Part shown: positions 1-7,058 of the stretch, one piece after another
Layout of the letters: each line of letters starts with the position of its first letter
How positions within the stretch are numbered: the first letter of the stretch is position 1
Source: Peptostreptococcaceae bacterium
GTDB lineage: Bacteria; Bacillota; Clostridia; Peptostreptococcales; Anaerovoracaceae
Direction: 5' to 3'
Length of the DNA: 18,757 bases
NCBI GenBank assembly: GCA_016650115.1
Contig: JAENWI010000009.1
Span: 1 to 18,757 of the forward strand
Made by a program: the position numbers and the translations under genes
Notes under the pieces: model-generated
What the model saw: the letters and a program-made list of their open reading frames with translations, nothing else
What the model was told of the DNA's origin: nothing
Databases searched by the model: none

Positions 1-1206
1 CATATTCGCTCCATTCGAATTGATCAGATATTAACCCATAGAATCTTTGCCATTCCTATATTTTTAGGAATTATGTTTTCAGTTTTCTATTTGACATTTG
101 AAGTAATCGGTAAATTTTTAAGCGACTGGCTCGCTCAAGGTATTGGCTGGTTTATACTGGAGGTCAGCAGGGCTTTGGTTTCCAGTGGTGCCAGTACAAC
201 TCTCCAGGCCCTGATTGTGGATGGTGTTTTAACTGGCATAGGCAGCGTCCTTTCCTTCCTACCAATAATAGCCGTTCTTTTTTTCTTCCTTTCAATTCTG
301 GAAGACAGCGGTTATATTCCTAGAGTCGCCTTTGTAATGGATAAACTTCTTAGAAAAATAGGCCTTTCAGGACGTTCCATTGTTCCGATGCTTATTGGTT
401 TTGGATGTTCAGTTCCCGCAATTATGGCAACCCGGTCTCTTCCAAGCAAGAGAGATCGTCAATTAACGATGGCTCTGATTCCTTTTATGTCCTGCAGTGC
501 CAAGTTGCCGATTTATGCCATATTTACAGCCGCATTTTTTTCTAAAAATGAAGGTTTAATAATGACAGGCATTTATGTGACCGGGATTCTCGTTGCCATT
601 ATATGTGCCCTTATTTTTAAATTAACCATATATAAAGGTGACCCTGTTCCTTTTGTAATGGTTATTCCTTCCTACAGGGTTCCTTCAATTAAAAGTGTAG
701 GACTTCGCATGTGGGAAAATGTAAAGGGATTTATTAAAAAAGCTTTTACTGTGATTTTATTAGCAACGATTATTATTTGGTTTCTACAAAGCTTTGATTT
801 TGGATTAAATATGGTTTCAAATAGCGAAGACAGCATTCTCGCTTTTATAGGCAGGGCTACCGCACCTTTATTTGCCCCATTAGGCTTTGGAGACTGGCGT
901 GCCGCGACTGCACTCATTACTGGGTTATCAGCCAAAGAAGCAGTGGTCAGCACCATGGCAGTATTAACCGGTGCTTCAGGTGCAGCTTCTCTCGAATTAA
1001 TGCTTGGTGAGATTTTTACACCGATTTCTGCTTTTGCCTTCATGGTTTTTTGCCTTCTTTACATGCCTTGCGTCGCAACACTTGCGGCAATCAGGCGAGA
1101 GCTGGGTGGCCTGAAGTACGCACTGGTAATTATGTTTTTCCAAACGTCAGTTGCCTGGATAGTCGCCTTCATCCTCTACCAGAGCCTGAATTTTTTCTTT
1201 GGGTAA
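1..1206 (+). CDS. feoB: Ferrous iron transport protein B, C-terminal part (partial at window start)
   Basis: FeoB is the inner-membrane Fe(II) permease: an N-terminal G-protein domain is joined to a membrane channel. The frame is open from base 1, so the 401 residues seen are the membrane part and the G domain (GxxNxGKS) lies outside the window. The two Gate (nucleoside-recognition-like) repeats are visible. The first holds GFGCSVPAIMATR and PFMSCSAKLPIYAIF, with the conserved cysteines thought to line the iron path. The second holds the motif around GLSAKEAVVSTMAVL. Near the end comes YMPCVATLAAIRRELGG, another family hallmark. About eight hydrophobic segments can be counted. The gene ends at a TAA and converges on atpC 160 bp away. 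No FeoA or FeoC follows. The first ATG, at base 73, is internal and is not the true start. Family is certain; the regulation cannot be seen. Confidence 0.95.
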   Translation, partial: HIRSIRIDQILTHRIFAIPIFLGIMFSVFYLTFEVIGKFLSDWLAQGIGWFILEVSRALVSSGASTTLQALIVDGVLTGIGSVLSFLPIIAVLFFFLSILEDSGYIPRVAFVMDKLLRKIGLSGRSIVPMLIGFGCSVPAIMATRSLPSKRDRQLTMALIPFMSCSAKLPIYAIFTAAFFSKNEGLIMTGIYVTGILVAIICALIFKLTIYKGDPVPFVMVIPSYRVPSIKSVGLRMWENVKGFIKKAFTVILLATIIIWFLQSFDFGLNMVSNSEDSILAFIGRATAPLFAPLGFGDWRAATALITGLSAKEAVVSTMAVLTGASGAASLELMLGEIFTPISAFAFMVFCLLYMPCVATLAAIRRELGGLKYALVIMFFQTSVAWIVAFILYQSLNFFFG

Positions 1207-1263
1207 GGTTATCTTTGCGAAAAGCTGCAACATCCCGATATTGCAATATATCCCCGCACAGCC

Positions 1264-1298
1264 AAAAAAGTTATCCACAGGTTCCCTGTGGATAACTT
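1264..1298 (-). terminator. Rho-independent terminator of the atp operon, built from two DnaA boxes
   Basis: On the minus strand a perfect 14-bp stem (AAGTTATCCACAGG pairing with CCTGTGGATAACTT, plus-strand arms 1268-1281 and 1285-1298) with a 3-nt GAA loop runs into six T (complement of A 1264-1269). It lies about 70 nt after the atpC stop, so it suits termination of the atp operon. On the plus strand the same hairpin is followed only by TTAAATTTTA, so termination of feoB here would be weaker. Confidence 0.8.
1271..1295. promoter_or_regulatory. Two perfect DnaA boxes in inverted orientation
   Basis: TTATCCACA, the consensus DnaA box of E. coli and Bacillus subtilis, occurs at 1271-1279 on the plus strand and at 1287-1295 on the minus strand, 7 bp apart, as the two arms of the atp terminator hairpin. 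The match to the consensus is seen directly; DnaA binding is inference. No dnaA, dnaN or AT-rich unwinding array is nearby. Confidence 0.5.
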
Positions 1299-1366
1299 AA
1301 ATTTTACTTGAGTGATTGCAATGGTTTCAAGAAGCCCAAGCCCAATGTCGGATGCTTATAATGGGC

Positions 1367-1795
1367 TTATTTCCTTCTTGCACCACCTTCAGAAACATTC
1401 ATTCTGGTGATTGATTTCTGCAAAGCTATTTTTGCAAGCAGTACGTCATTGCCTTCCTCTTTTGTATGAGGCAAGGCAAGCCAATGCTCGGCCCGCTCTT
1501 TTTCATTCATTGCTTTCTTCTTGTCTATTTGCTCAGACCATTCAGCAGCATCTGTATAAATGATGATATAGTCTTTTACATCAACATAACCCCTTGAAAT
1601 GGCTGCAATTTTAAAATCCTTCGAGCCAACTTCCTTAATCCAAAGCTCGCCAACATCCAGAAGTTTGCATGCCCATGCATGATCCGCCATAAACCCCTCA
1701 TCACCTGATAATGTTCTGCAGATGACAAGTTCTATTTCTCCTTTATAAAAAAGCTTTGAAGGAGTTATTATCTCTAATAATACGCTTTTAGACAT
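1367..1795 (-). CDS. atpC: F1Fo-ATP synthase subunit epsilon
   Basis: Subunit epsilon belongs to the central stalk of F1, binds gamma and the c ring, and in many bacteria inhibits ATP hydrolysis. The 142 residues show the N-terminal beta-sandwich (LLEIITPSKLFYKGEIELVICRTLSGDEGF through the SRGYVDVKD stretch) followed by a C-terminal helical hairpin from about residue 88. The site equivalent to the ATP-binding motif I/L-D-x-x-R-A reads IDKKKA, with Lys replacing Arg. The segment after SGDEGF (MADHAWACKLLDVGELWI) departs from the usual GVLPGHAPLLTAL form. The ATG at 1795 overlaps the end of atpD by 8 bp, which suggests translational coupling. It is the last gene of the operon, with a hairpin terminator after it. 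Identity is firm from sequence and position. Confidence 0.95.
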   Translation of the reverse strand: MSKSVLLEIITPSKLFYKGEIELVICRTLSGDEGFMADHAWACKLLDVGELWIKEVGSKDFKIAAISRGYVDVKDYIIIYTDAAEWSEQIDKKKAMNEKERAEHWLALPHTKEEGNDVLLAKIALQKSITRMNVSEGGARRK

Positions 1796-3179
1796 TACAA
1801 CTACTATGCCTTTCTACAACTTCATCAATACCGCCGGCAAACAAGAACAGCGCTTCAGGTATCTCGTCGTGTTTTCCATCTAATATCTCTCTAAAACCTC
1901 TGATCGTTTCCTTTAGTGGCAGATATTTCCCTGGCGTACCAGTAAACTGTTCTGCAACGCTGAATGGCTGAGATAAAAATCGTTGAATTTTTCTTGCTCT
2001 TGAAACAACCAGTTTATCTGAGTCAGATAGCTCATCCATGCCAAGTATTGCAATGATATCCTGTAAATCTTTATATCTTTGAAGTACTTCTTGAACATCT
2101 CTTGCCGTATCATAATGCTCATCCCCAATAATGAGTGGATCCATTATTCTTGAAGTTGATTCAAGCGGATCTACTGCAGGGTAAATGCCAAGCTCAGTGA
2201 TTGCTCGAGAGAGAACGGTAGTTGCATCAAGATGGGCAAACGTGGTTGCCGGTGCAGGGTCAGTCAGATCATCCGCTGGTACATAAATAGCTTGAACGGA
2301 TGTAATTGAGCCTTTCTTCGTTGAAGTAATTCTTTCCTGTAATGCACCCATTTCAGTCGCAAGGGTAGGCTGATATCCAACAGCTGAAGGGACACGTCCC
2401 AAGAGTGCAGATACTTCTGACCCAGCCTGAGTAAATCTAAATATATTATCAATGAACAAAAGTACATCTTGTCCCTCTTCATCTCGGAAATACTCTGCCA
2501 TGGTAAGCCCTGTCAGTGCTACTCTCATTCTGGCTCCAGGAGGTTCATTCATCTGTCCAAATACCATAGCGGTTTTAGCAATTACTCCAGATTCTATCAT
2601 CTCATAATAAAGATCATTTCCTTCTCTTGTTCGCTCTCCGACACCAGCGAATACTGATATTCCACCATGTTCTTTTGCTATGTTATTGATTAATTCCTGA
2701 ATAAGGACCGTTTTGCCTACGCCTGCTCCACCAAATAAACCCACTTTTCCGCCTCTGGTATAAGGCGCAATCAGATCAACAACCTTGATTCCTGTTTCAA
2801 AAATCTCTGTTGATGTATTTTGTTCATCAAAGGCTGGTGCCGCTCTATGAATTGGTCGTCTTAATTCCGTCGCTACAGGTCCTTTTTCGTCAATTGTTGC
2901 TCCAATAACATTGAAAAGTCTTCCCAAAACTTCCTTACCGACCGGAACACTTATAGGCCCGCCTGTGTCTATTGCCTCTGTGCCTCGCGTTAATCCGTCT
3001 GTTGATTCTAATGCAACGCATCTGACCACATCGTCCCCGACATGCTGAGCTACTTCTGCTACAATTTCTCTTTCATCAACTTTAATGATTATAGCATTTA
3101 ACAGCTCTGGTAAATGGTCTTGTTCAAATTTTATATCCAATACTGGACCAATGATCTGATGTATTATTCCTTTATTCAA
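1788..3179 (-). CDS. atpD: F1Fo-ATP synthase subunit beta (catalytic)
   Basis: Beta holds the three catalytic sites of F1 and makes ATP from ADP and phosphate as gamma turns. The 463 residues match the usual length. Visible are the Walker A loop GGAGVGKT (150-157), the catalytic glutamate in GERTREGNDLY (E182), the Walker B strand ending in LLFIDNIFRF, and the DELSDSD form of the DELSEED lever near residue 380-390. The start is a TTG at 3179: AGGAGGTGA (3187-3195) sits 7 nt upstream, the protein begins (M)NKGIIHQIIGPV as beta subunits do, and there is no suitable ATG. The ribosome site overlaps the atpG stop codon (3194-3196), so translation of the two genes is probably coupled. Identity is certain. 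Confidence 0.98.
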   Translation of the reverse strand: MNKGIIHQIIGPVLDIKFEQDHLPELLNAIIIKVDEREIVAEVAQHVGDDVVRCVALESTDGLTRGTEAIDTGGPISVPVGKEVLGRLFNVIGATIDEKGPVATELRRPIHRAAPAFDEQNTSTEIFETGIKVVDLIAPYTRGGKVGLFGGAGVGKTVLIQELINNIAKEHGGISVFAGVGERTREGNDLYYEMIESGVIAKTAMVFGQMNEPPGARMRVALTGLTMAEYFRDEEGQDVLLFIDNIFRFTQAGSEVSALLGRVPSAVGYQPTLATEMGALQERITSTKKGSITSVQAIYVPADDLTDPAPATTFAHLDATTVLSRAITELGIYPAVDPLESTSRIMDPLIIGDEHYDTARDVQEVLQRYKDLQDIIAILGMDELSDSDKLVVSRARKIQRFLSQPFSVAEQFTGTPGKYLPLKETIRGFREILDGKHDEIPEALFLFAGGIDEVVERHSSCNV

Positions 3180-3186
3180 AAGTCTC

Positions 3187-3195
3187 TCACCTCCT
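3187..3195 (-). promoter_or_regulatory. Ribosome binding site fixing the TTG start of atpD
   Basis: AGGAGGTGA on the minus strand, near-perfect complement to the 16S 3' end, lies 7 nt before the TTG at 3179 and overlaps the TAG stop of atpG. It is the reason for accepting a non-ATG start for beta. Confidence 0.85.
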
Positions 3196-4060
3196 ATTTC
3201 TGTGCCTCTGAACCAGCTACAATTTCACAAATTTCTCGCGTAATACTGGCTTGTCTTGCTCTATTATAGAACAAGGATAAATCCGAAAGCATATCTCTAG
3301 CATTATCAGTTGCGCTCTCCATTGCGATACGTCTGGCTGCATGTTCGCAGGTTGCAGATTCAACAATTGCCCCATATATCATAATCTCAACATATTTCGG
3401 TACCAGGTAATTAAACACTTCTTCCACCGAAGGTTCATAATCAACCATTTTCTCAGTTTTCATAACTTCAGGATCATGTTCTATACTGAATGGCAGCAAT
3501 GTGACAGTCTTAACCTGCTGTTCCATCGTACTTACAAAAGAAGTATAGATTATTACCACTTCATCTATCTCGCCGTTATCATATAATTCAATAATAGGCT
3601 TACTTATTTCTTTGGTTTCCAGGAATGATATGCTTTCTGGAGGCGCTGAATATTCACTATAAATATTATGTGACCTCTTTTTGAAATAATCTCTTCCTTT
3701 GGTTCCTACTGCAACAATTACCGGTTTTTCCTGGTCCTGCGCTATTTCTTTTGCCGCCACCTTAATGACATTAGAATTGAATCCTCCGCAAAGACCTCGA
3801 CAACTTGTTATTATAATATAGCATGTTGTTTTAATCTCTCTACTTCCGGAAAGATATTTTCGCGGTATGTCCGTGGTATTATTGAATATTTCCTCTATGG
3901 ATTCTGTAATATAGTGAAAATACTCTCTTGTTTTCTCAAAGGTGTTTTTGGCTTTTCTTAATTTAGCTGTAGATACAAGTTTCATCGCGTTGGTAATATG
4001 TTCAGTGCTGTTTACACTTTTAATTCTTCTCTTAATATCTCTCAGATTGCCAGATGCCAT
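3194..4060 (-). CDS. atpG: F1Fo-ATP synthase subunit gamma
   Basis: Gamma is the rotating shaft that couples the c ring to the catalytic sites. The 288 residues are of typical length. The N-terminal coiled-coil signature (MASGNLRDIKRRIKSVNSTE, then HITNAMKLVSTAKLRKAK) and the C-terminal helix with ATDNARDMLSDLSLFYNRARQASITREI are the two antiparallel helices that enter the alpha3beta3 hexamer. The middle segment, with SCRGLCGGFNSNV, is the Rossmann-like globular part. The ATG at 4060 has AAGGGGTGA upstream at good spacing. The gene lies 37 bp after atpA and 14 bp before atpD. Identity is certain. Confidence 0.97.
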   Translation of the reverse strand: MASGNLRDIKRRIKSVNSTEHITNAMKLVSTAKLRKAKNTFEKTREYFHYITESIEEIFNNTTDIPRKYLSGSREIKTTCYIIITSCRGLCGGFNSNVIKVAAKEIAQDQEKPVIVAVGTKGRDYFKKRSHNIYSEYSAPPESISFLETKEISKPIIELYDNGEIDEVVIIYTSFVSTMEQQVKTVTLLPFSIEHDPEVMKTEKMVDYEPSVEEVFNYLVPKYVEIMIYGAIVESATCEHAARRIAMESATDNARDMLSDLSLFYNRARQASITREICEIVAGSEAQK

Positions 4061-4097
4061 ACATTCACCCCTTTCCGTTTATTTGTATATAACATTA

Positions 4098-5648
4098 CTA
4101 AAAAGGTTTGCAGAAAGGAGCGTTTGAATTTAAAAATTCCTTTATGTTATCAGTATTTTTATATTCCTTAATTGCTTTTTTCAAAAGCAATTCTGTATCT
4201 TCTTTCATTTCACCAGTTTCTTTGATCGCCTTTTTTATCGTTGGATAGTGAGTGTCAAGATATATGTGTAAATACTTTTCAAATTCCTTTATTTTTTCAA
4301 CCTCCACATCGACTAACAGTTGATTAATTGCTGCATAAATAATCATTACCTGATCTGCAACATCTACTGGTGAATATTGTCTCTGCTTTAATATTTCCAT
4401 TAAGATTTTACCATGATCCAGTCTGTCTCTCGTATCCTTATCAATATCTGATCCAAATTGAGAAAAACTGGCAAGTTCTCTATATTGAGCCAACTCTAAT
4501 TTTACTTTGCTGGCAACCTTTTTCATGGCCTTTATTTGTGCATTACCTCCTACACGAGATACAGAAATACCTGCATTTACAGCCGGTCTCTGCCCAGTAA
4601 AGAATAATTCAGCCTCAAGGAAAATCTGTCCGTCTGTAATAGATATTACATTTGTCGGAATATAAGCAGAAACATCTCCTGCCTGCGTCTCAATGATTGG
4701 CAATGCTGTAATGGATCCACCACCTAGTTCATCTGAAAGTCTTGCCGCTCTTTCAAGCAATCTGCTGTGAAGATAAAATACATCCCCAGGATAAGCTTCT
4801 CTACCTGGTGGTCTTCTTAGAAGTAATGACATGGCACGGTAAGCAACAGCATGTTTAGATAAGTCATCATAAATAATCAATACGTCTTTACCTTCATACA
4901 TGAAGTGTTCAGCCATTGCGCAACCGGCATATGGTGCAATATATTGCAATGGTGCAACATCGCTTGCGGTTGCAGCTACAATAATTGTATATTTCATAGC
5001 ATCCTTGCCTTCAAGTGTCTGGACAAGCTGTGCTATTGTTGACTTTTTTTGTCCGATAGCAACATATATGCAAATAACATTTTCCTGACTCTGATTTATA
5101 ATCGTATCAATTGCTATTGCAGTTTTGCCTGTTTGCCTATCGCCTATAATTAATTCTCTTTGTCCTTTTCCAATAGGAATCATAGAATCAATTGCCTTGA
5201 TTCCTGTCTGTAACGGTTGATTAACCGACTTCCTTTGTAATACTCCAGGGGCAGGGAATTCTACCGGCCTCACTGCTGTTGCTTTCGTAGGACCTTTTCC
5301 GTCAATAGGCTGTCCCAGCGCATTTACAACTCTCCCTATCAATTCACTTCCTACCGGCACTTCAACTACTCTTCCAGTCGGTTTTACTATATCGCCTTCT
5401 TTGATTTCCATATCGGAGCCTAATATTACTACTCCTACATTATCTTCTTCTAAATTTAGAGCCATCCCGTAAGTTTCTCCGGGGAATTCAAGGAGCTCGC
5501 CTGCCATACAATTTTCGAGGCCGTATACTCTTGCTATTCCATCCCCAACCTGTAAAACAGTTCCAAAATCTGATATTTCTATTTCATTCTTGTAGTTTTT
5601 GATTTGTTCCTTAATAATCGCACTTATTTCTTCTGGTCTAAGGTTCAT
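4098..5648 (-). CDS. atpA: F1Fo-ATP synthase subunit alpha
   Basis: Alpha alternates with beta in the F1 hexamer and contributes non-catalytic nucleotide sites and the arginine finger. Counting from the ATG at 5648 the protein has 516 residues, slightly longer than the common 500-510. Visible are the Walker A loop GDRQTGKT (169-176), the block PPGREAYPGDVFYLHSRLLE (280-299) and the arginine finger R365 in SVSRVGGNAQIKAM. The start is set by AAAGGAGG (5656-5663), 7 nt before the ATG; an upstream in-frame TTG at 5669 has no such site and would add seven residues atypical of the family. The C-terminal tail ends in NSNAPFCKPF, a stretch I do not recognise as conserved. It sits between atpH (24 bp) and atpG (37 bp). 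Identity is certain. Confidence 0.98.
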   Translation of the reverse strand: MNLRPEEISAIIKEQIKNYKNEIEISDFGTVLQVGDGIARVYGLENCMAGELLEFPGETYGMALNLEEDNVGVVILGSDMEIKEGDIVKPTGRVVEVPVGSELIGRVVNALGQPIDGKGPTKATAVRPVEFPAPGVLQRKSVNQPLQTGIKAIDSMIPIGKGQRELIIGDRQTGKTAIAIDTIINQSQENVICIYVAIGQKKSTIAQLVQTLEGKDAMKYTIIVAATASDVAPLQYIAPYAGCAMAEHFMYEGKDVLIIYDDLSKHAVAYRAMSLLLRRPPGREAYPGDVFYLHSRLLERAARLSDELGGGSITALPIIETQAGDVSAYIPTNVISITDGQIFLEAELFFTGQRPAVNAGISVSRVGGNAQIKAMKKVASKVKLELAQYRELASFSQFGSDIDKDTRDRLDHGKILMEILKQRQYSPVDVADQVMIIYAAINQLLVDVEVEKIKEFEKYLHIYLDTHYPTIKKAIKETGEMKEDTELLLKKAIKEYKNTDNIKEFLNSNAPFCKPF

Positions 5649-5655
5649 CCTTTTG

Positions 5656-5663
5656 CCTCCTTT
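5656..5663 (-). promoter_or_regulatory. Ribosome binding site deciding the atpA start
   Basis: AAAGGAGG on the minus strand, 7 nt upstream of the ATG at 5648. It lies inside the reading frame of the longer TTG version beginning at 5669, which argues against that longer version. Confidence 0.85.
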
Positions 5664-5672
5664 CTCCAATTT

Positions 5673-6206
5673 TTATTTTAAAGCTTCTGTCATATCCTCA
5701 AGCCGCTTCTTATATGAAGCGTCAATCACTTTACCGTCAATTAATATTTTTATGCCTCCAACAAGGCTTTTATCAATTTGATTTTCCAGCTGGACGTTTG
5801 TTCTAAGAAGTTTTCCAGTTTGCTCCTGAAATTTTTCCAGTTGTTCTTTTGTAATCATTTCAGTAGAATAGATTATTCCCGCAGAAGTACCTTCCTTTTC
5901 TCTGGAAAGCTGCTGCATGGTTTTTACAATCCTATCAAAATGTCTCGTTCTTCCCTTATCAATAAGCACACATAAAAAATTCATAAGTTCTTCGCTTATT
6001 TGTTTATTAAAAATTTTACCTAAAACATCTTTTTTTTCACTCGCAGAAATAATCGGTGAATCAATAAACTTTCGCAAACCGTCTTCACTTTTTATTATAG
6101 CTGCCACTTCTTTTGCTTCAGATATAATTTCTTCTTCCTTCTTCAGTTCCTGTGCCACCTGATAAAGCGCCCTGGCATATACTTTGTCTATTGTTAATTC
6201 TGCCAT
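5673..6206 (-). CDS. atpH: F1Fo-ATP synthase subunit delta (OSCP type)
   Basis: Delta joins the peripheral stalk (subunit b) to the top of F1. The 177 residues match the family. The N-terminal helical bundle begins LTIDKVYARALYQVAQE and includes the FIDSPIISASEKKDVLGKIF segment. The C-terminal part contains the signature GGIKILIDGKVIDASYKKRLEDM, close to the end as in other delta/OSCP proteins. The ATG at 6206 lies inside the end of atpF (13-bp overlap) and has only a weak AGGCAGG upstream, so translation probably relies on coupling to atpF. Identity is firm. Confidence 0.95.
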   Translation of the reverse strand: MAELTIDKVYARALYQVAQELKKEEEIISEAKEVAAIIKSEDGLRKFIDSPIISASEKKDVLGKIFNKQISEELMNFLCVLIDKGRTRHFDRIVKTMQQLSREKEGTSAGIIYSTEMITKEQLEKFQEQTGKLLRTNVQLENQIDKSLVGGIKILIDGKVIDASYKKRLEDMTEALK

Positions 6207-6706
6207 TGAGTGGTACCTGCCTGTTCAATGATTTTGTCAATGATTTCGCTTTGCCCATCTACATCAATTTGTTTTTCCATGATTTTTTCTGCTGCAAGAA
6301 GAGCAAGAGATGCAATTTGGCCCTTAACTTCTGTTAAGGCTTTTCTTTTTTCTCTTTCAATTTCAATTTCAGCCAAGGAAAGATTTTTCGATGCTTGCTG
6401 ATTAGCTTTTTCTATAATTTCTTTAGCCATTTCATCTGCCTTCACTTTTGCAACTCGAACGATTTCTCTTGCTTCATTTTCACTTTTTGAAAGTTTTTTG
6501 TTATAATCTTCCAGCCTTTCATCAGCCTGCTTGTTTGTCAAATCTGCATTGCCGAAAGCATCCCTTACTTCATTTTCTCTTATGGCAATAAAATTTCGAA
6601 CTTTTTCGAAAAAATTCTTCTTAAGGATAAAGAACAGTACAATTACCGTGGCCCAAATCATCACCAAGGTCCAATTAAAGCTTATTAGCGGTGTATATAA
6701 ATGCAA
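6194..6706 (-). CDS. atpF: F1Fo-ATP synthase subunit b
   Basis: Subunit b is the peripheral stator: one N-terminal membrane helix anchors it beside subunit a and a long helix reaches delta. Of 170 residues, about 9-30 (FNWTLVMIWATVIVLFFILK) form the membrane helix. The rest is highly charged and rich in Glu, Lys and Ala (for example KADEMAKEIIEKANQQASK), as expected for the right-handed coiled coil, and it ends with the usual ALLAAEKIMEK-like segment. The start is a TTG at 6706 with AGGAGG at 6716-6721, 9 nt upstream. There is one b gene only, not the b/b' pair of some bacteria. It overlaps atpH by 13 bp. Identity is firm. Confidence 0.95.
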   Translation of the reverse strand: MHLYTPLISFNWTLVMIWATVIVLFFILKKNFFEKVRNFIAIRENEVRDAFGNADLTNKQADERLEDYNKKLSKSENEAREIVRVAKVKADEMAKEIIEKANQQASKNLSLAEIEIEREKRKALTEVKGQIASLALLAAEKIMEKQIDVDGQSEIIDKIIEQAGTTQWQN

Positions 6707-6715
6707 TTTCTATAT

Positions 6716-6721
6716 CCTCCT
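6716..6721 (-). promoter_or_regulatory. Ribosome binding site fixing the TTG start of atpF
   Basis: AGGAGG on the minus strand, 9 nt before the TTG at 6706. No in-frame ATG occurs before the membrane helix, so the TTG is needed to give subunit b its normal N-terminus. Confidence 0.8.
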
Positions 6722-6738
6722 CTCTTTAATTTTTCTTT

Positions 6739-6759
6739 CATGCTATACTTTACAGCATG
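6739..6759 (-). promoter_or_regulatory. Hairpin spanning the atpE stop codon
   Basis: The minus-strand RNA can fold CAUGCUGUA against UAUAGCAUG (nine pairs, one G-U) with a 3-nt AAG loop. The atpE stop codon (6750-6752) lies inside it and the atpF ribosome site begins 17 nt further on. No T-run follows, so it is not a terminator. A role in mRNA processing or in the unequal expression of atpE and atpF is inference. Confidence 0.5.
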
Positions 6760-7016
6760 CCAACTAATGGATTTACAAACAATAATATCATTGAGATTAG
6801 AAATGCAAAGATACCTGTTGTTTCGGCTACCGCTTGTCCAACAAGCATTGTCTTTAAAATATCTCCCTGAGCTTCTGGTTGTCTGGCAACTCCTTCAACA
6901 GCTTTACCTGCTGCGAATCCTTGTCCAAGACCAATTCCGACTGCAGCCAATCCGATGCATGCCGCAGATAAAGCGGACATCCCTAGTACAAATCCTGCTG
7001 GTGTTAATAATGGCAT
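6750..7016 (-). CDS. atpE: F1Fo-ATP synthase subunit c, predicted Na+-binding
   Basis: Subunit c forms the membrane rotor ring that carries the coupling ion. The 88 residues form two membrane helices joined by the polar loop RQPEAQGD (45-52). Numbering matches Ilyobacter tartaricus c exactly: Q32 in helix 1, and V63, E65, T66 and T67 in helix 2 (QAVAETTGIF). These are the positions that ligate Na+ in that structure, with Thr for Ser at 66. Tyr70, which hydrogen-bonds E65 there, is Phe here, and Pro28 of the Ilyobacter motif is Ile. Na+ coupling is therefore a strong prediction, not a proof. There is a single c gene, unlike Acetobacterium woodii, which has several including a V-type-like one. 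The ATG at 7016 has AGGAGG 8 nt upstream in a very AT-rich leader, a context that favours heavy translation. Confidence 0.97.
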   Translation of the reverse strand: MPLLTPAGFVLGMSALSAACIGLAAVGIGLGQGFAAGKAVEGVARQPEAQGDILKTMLVGQAVAETTGIFAFLISMILLFVNPLVGML

Positions 7017-7058
7017 AATTTTTTCCTCCTGTTTTCTTTAACTAATTTAATTTTATTT

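Noticed and set aside
1238..1249. 12-bp palindrome ATATTGCAATAT between feoB and the atp terminator
   Set aside because: AT-rich palindromes of this length are expected by chance in such DNA, and it lies between two gene ends where no operator is needed.
1264..1298. Chromosomal replication origin (oriC)
   Set aside because: Only two DnaA boxes are present, with no dnaA, dnaN, rpmH or gidA neighbours and no AT-rich repeat array; they are fully explained as the arms of a terminator hairpin.
1332..1368. AAGCCCA/TGGGCTT inverted repeat at the atpC stop codon as a terminator
   Set aside because: The loop is 17-23 nt, no clear T-run follows in either direction, and a much better hairpin lies 70 bp away.
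5649..5669. Longer atpA beginning with TTG at 5669
   Set aside because: AAAGGAGG for the ATG at 5648 lies within this extension, and the extra residues (EKGGKR) are just the translated ribosome site.
6750..7016. A second c-subunit gene as in Acetobacterium woodii
   Set aside because: The gaps on either side of atpE (42 and 43 bp) hold no further hydrophobic frame; atpB, atpE and atpF are directly adjacent.
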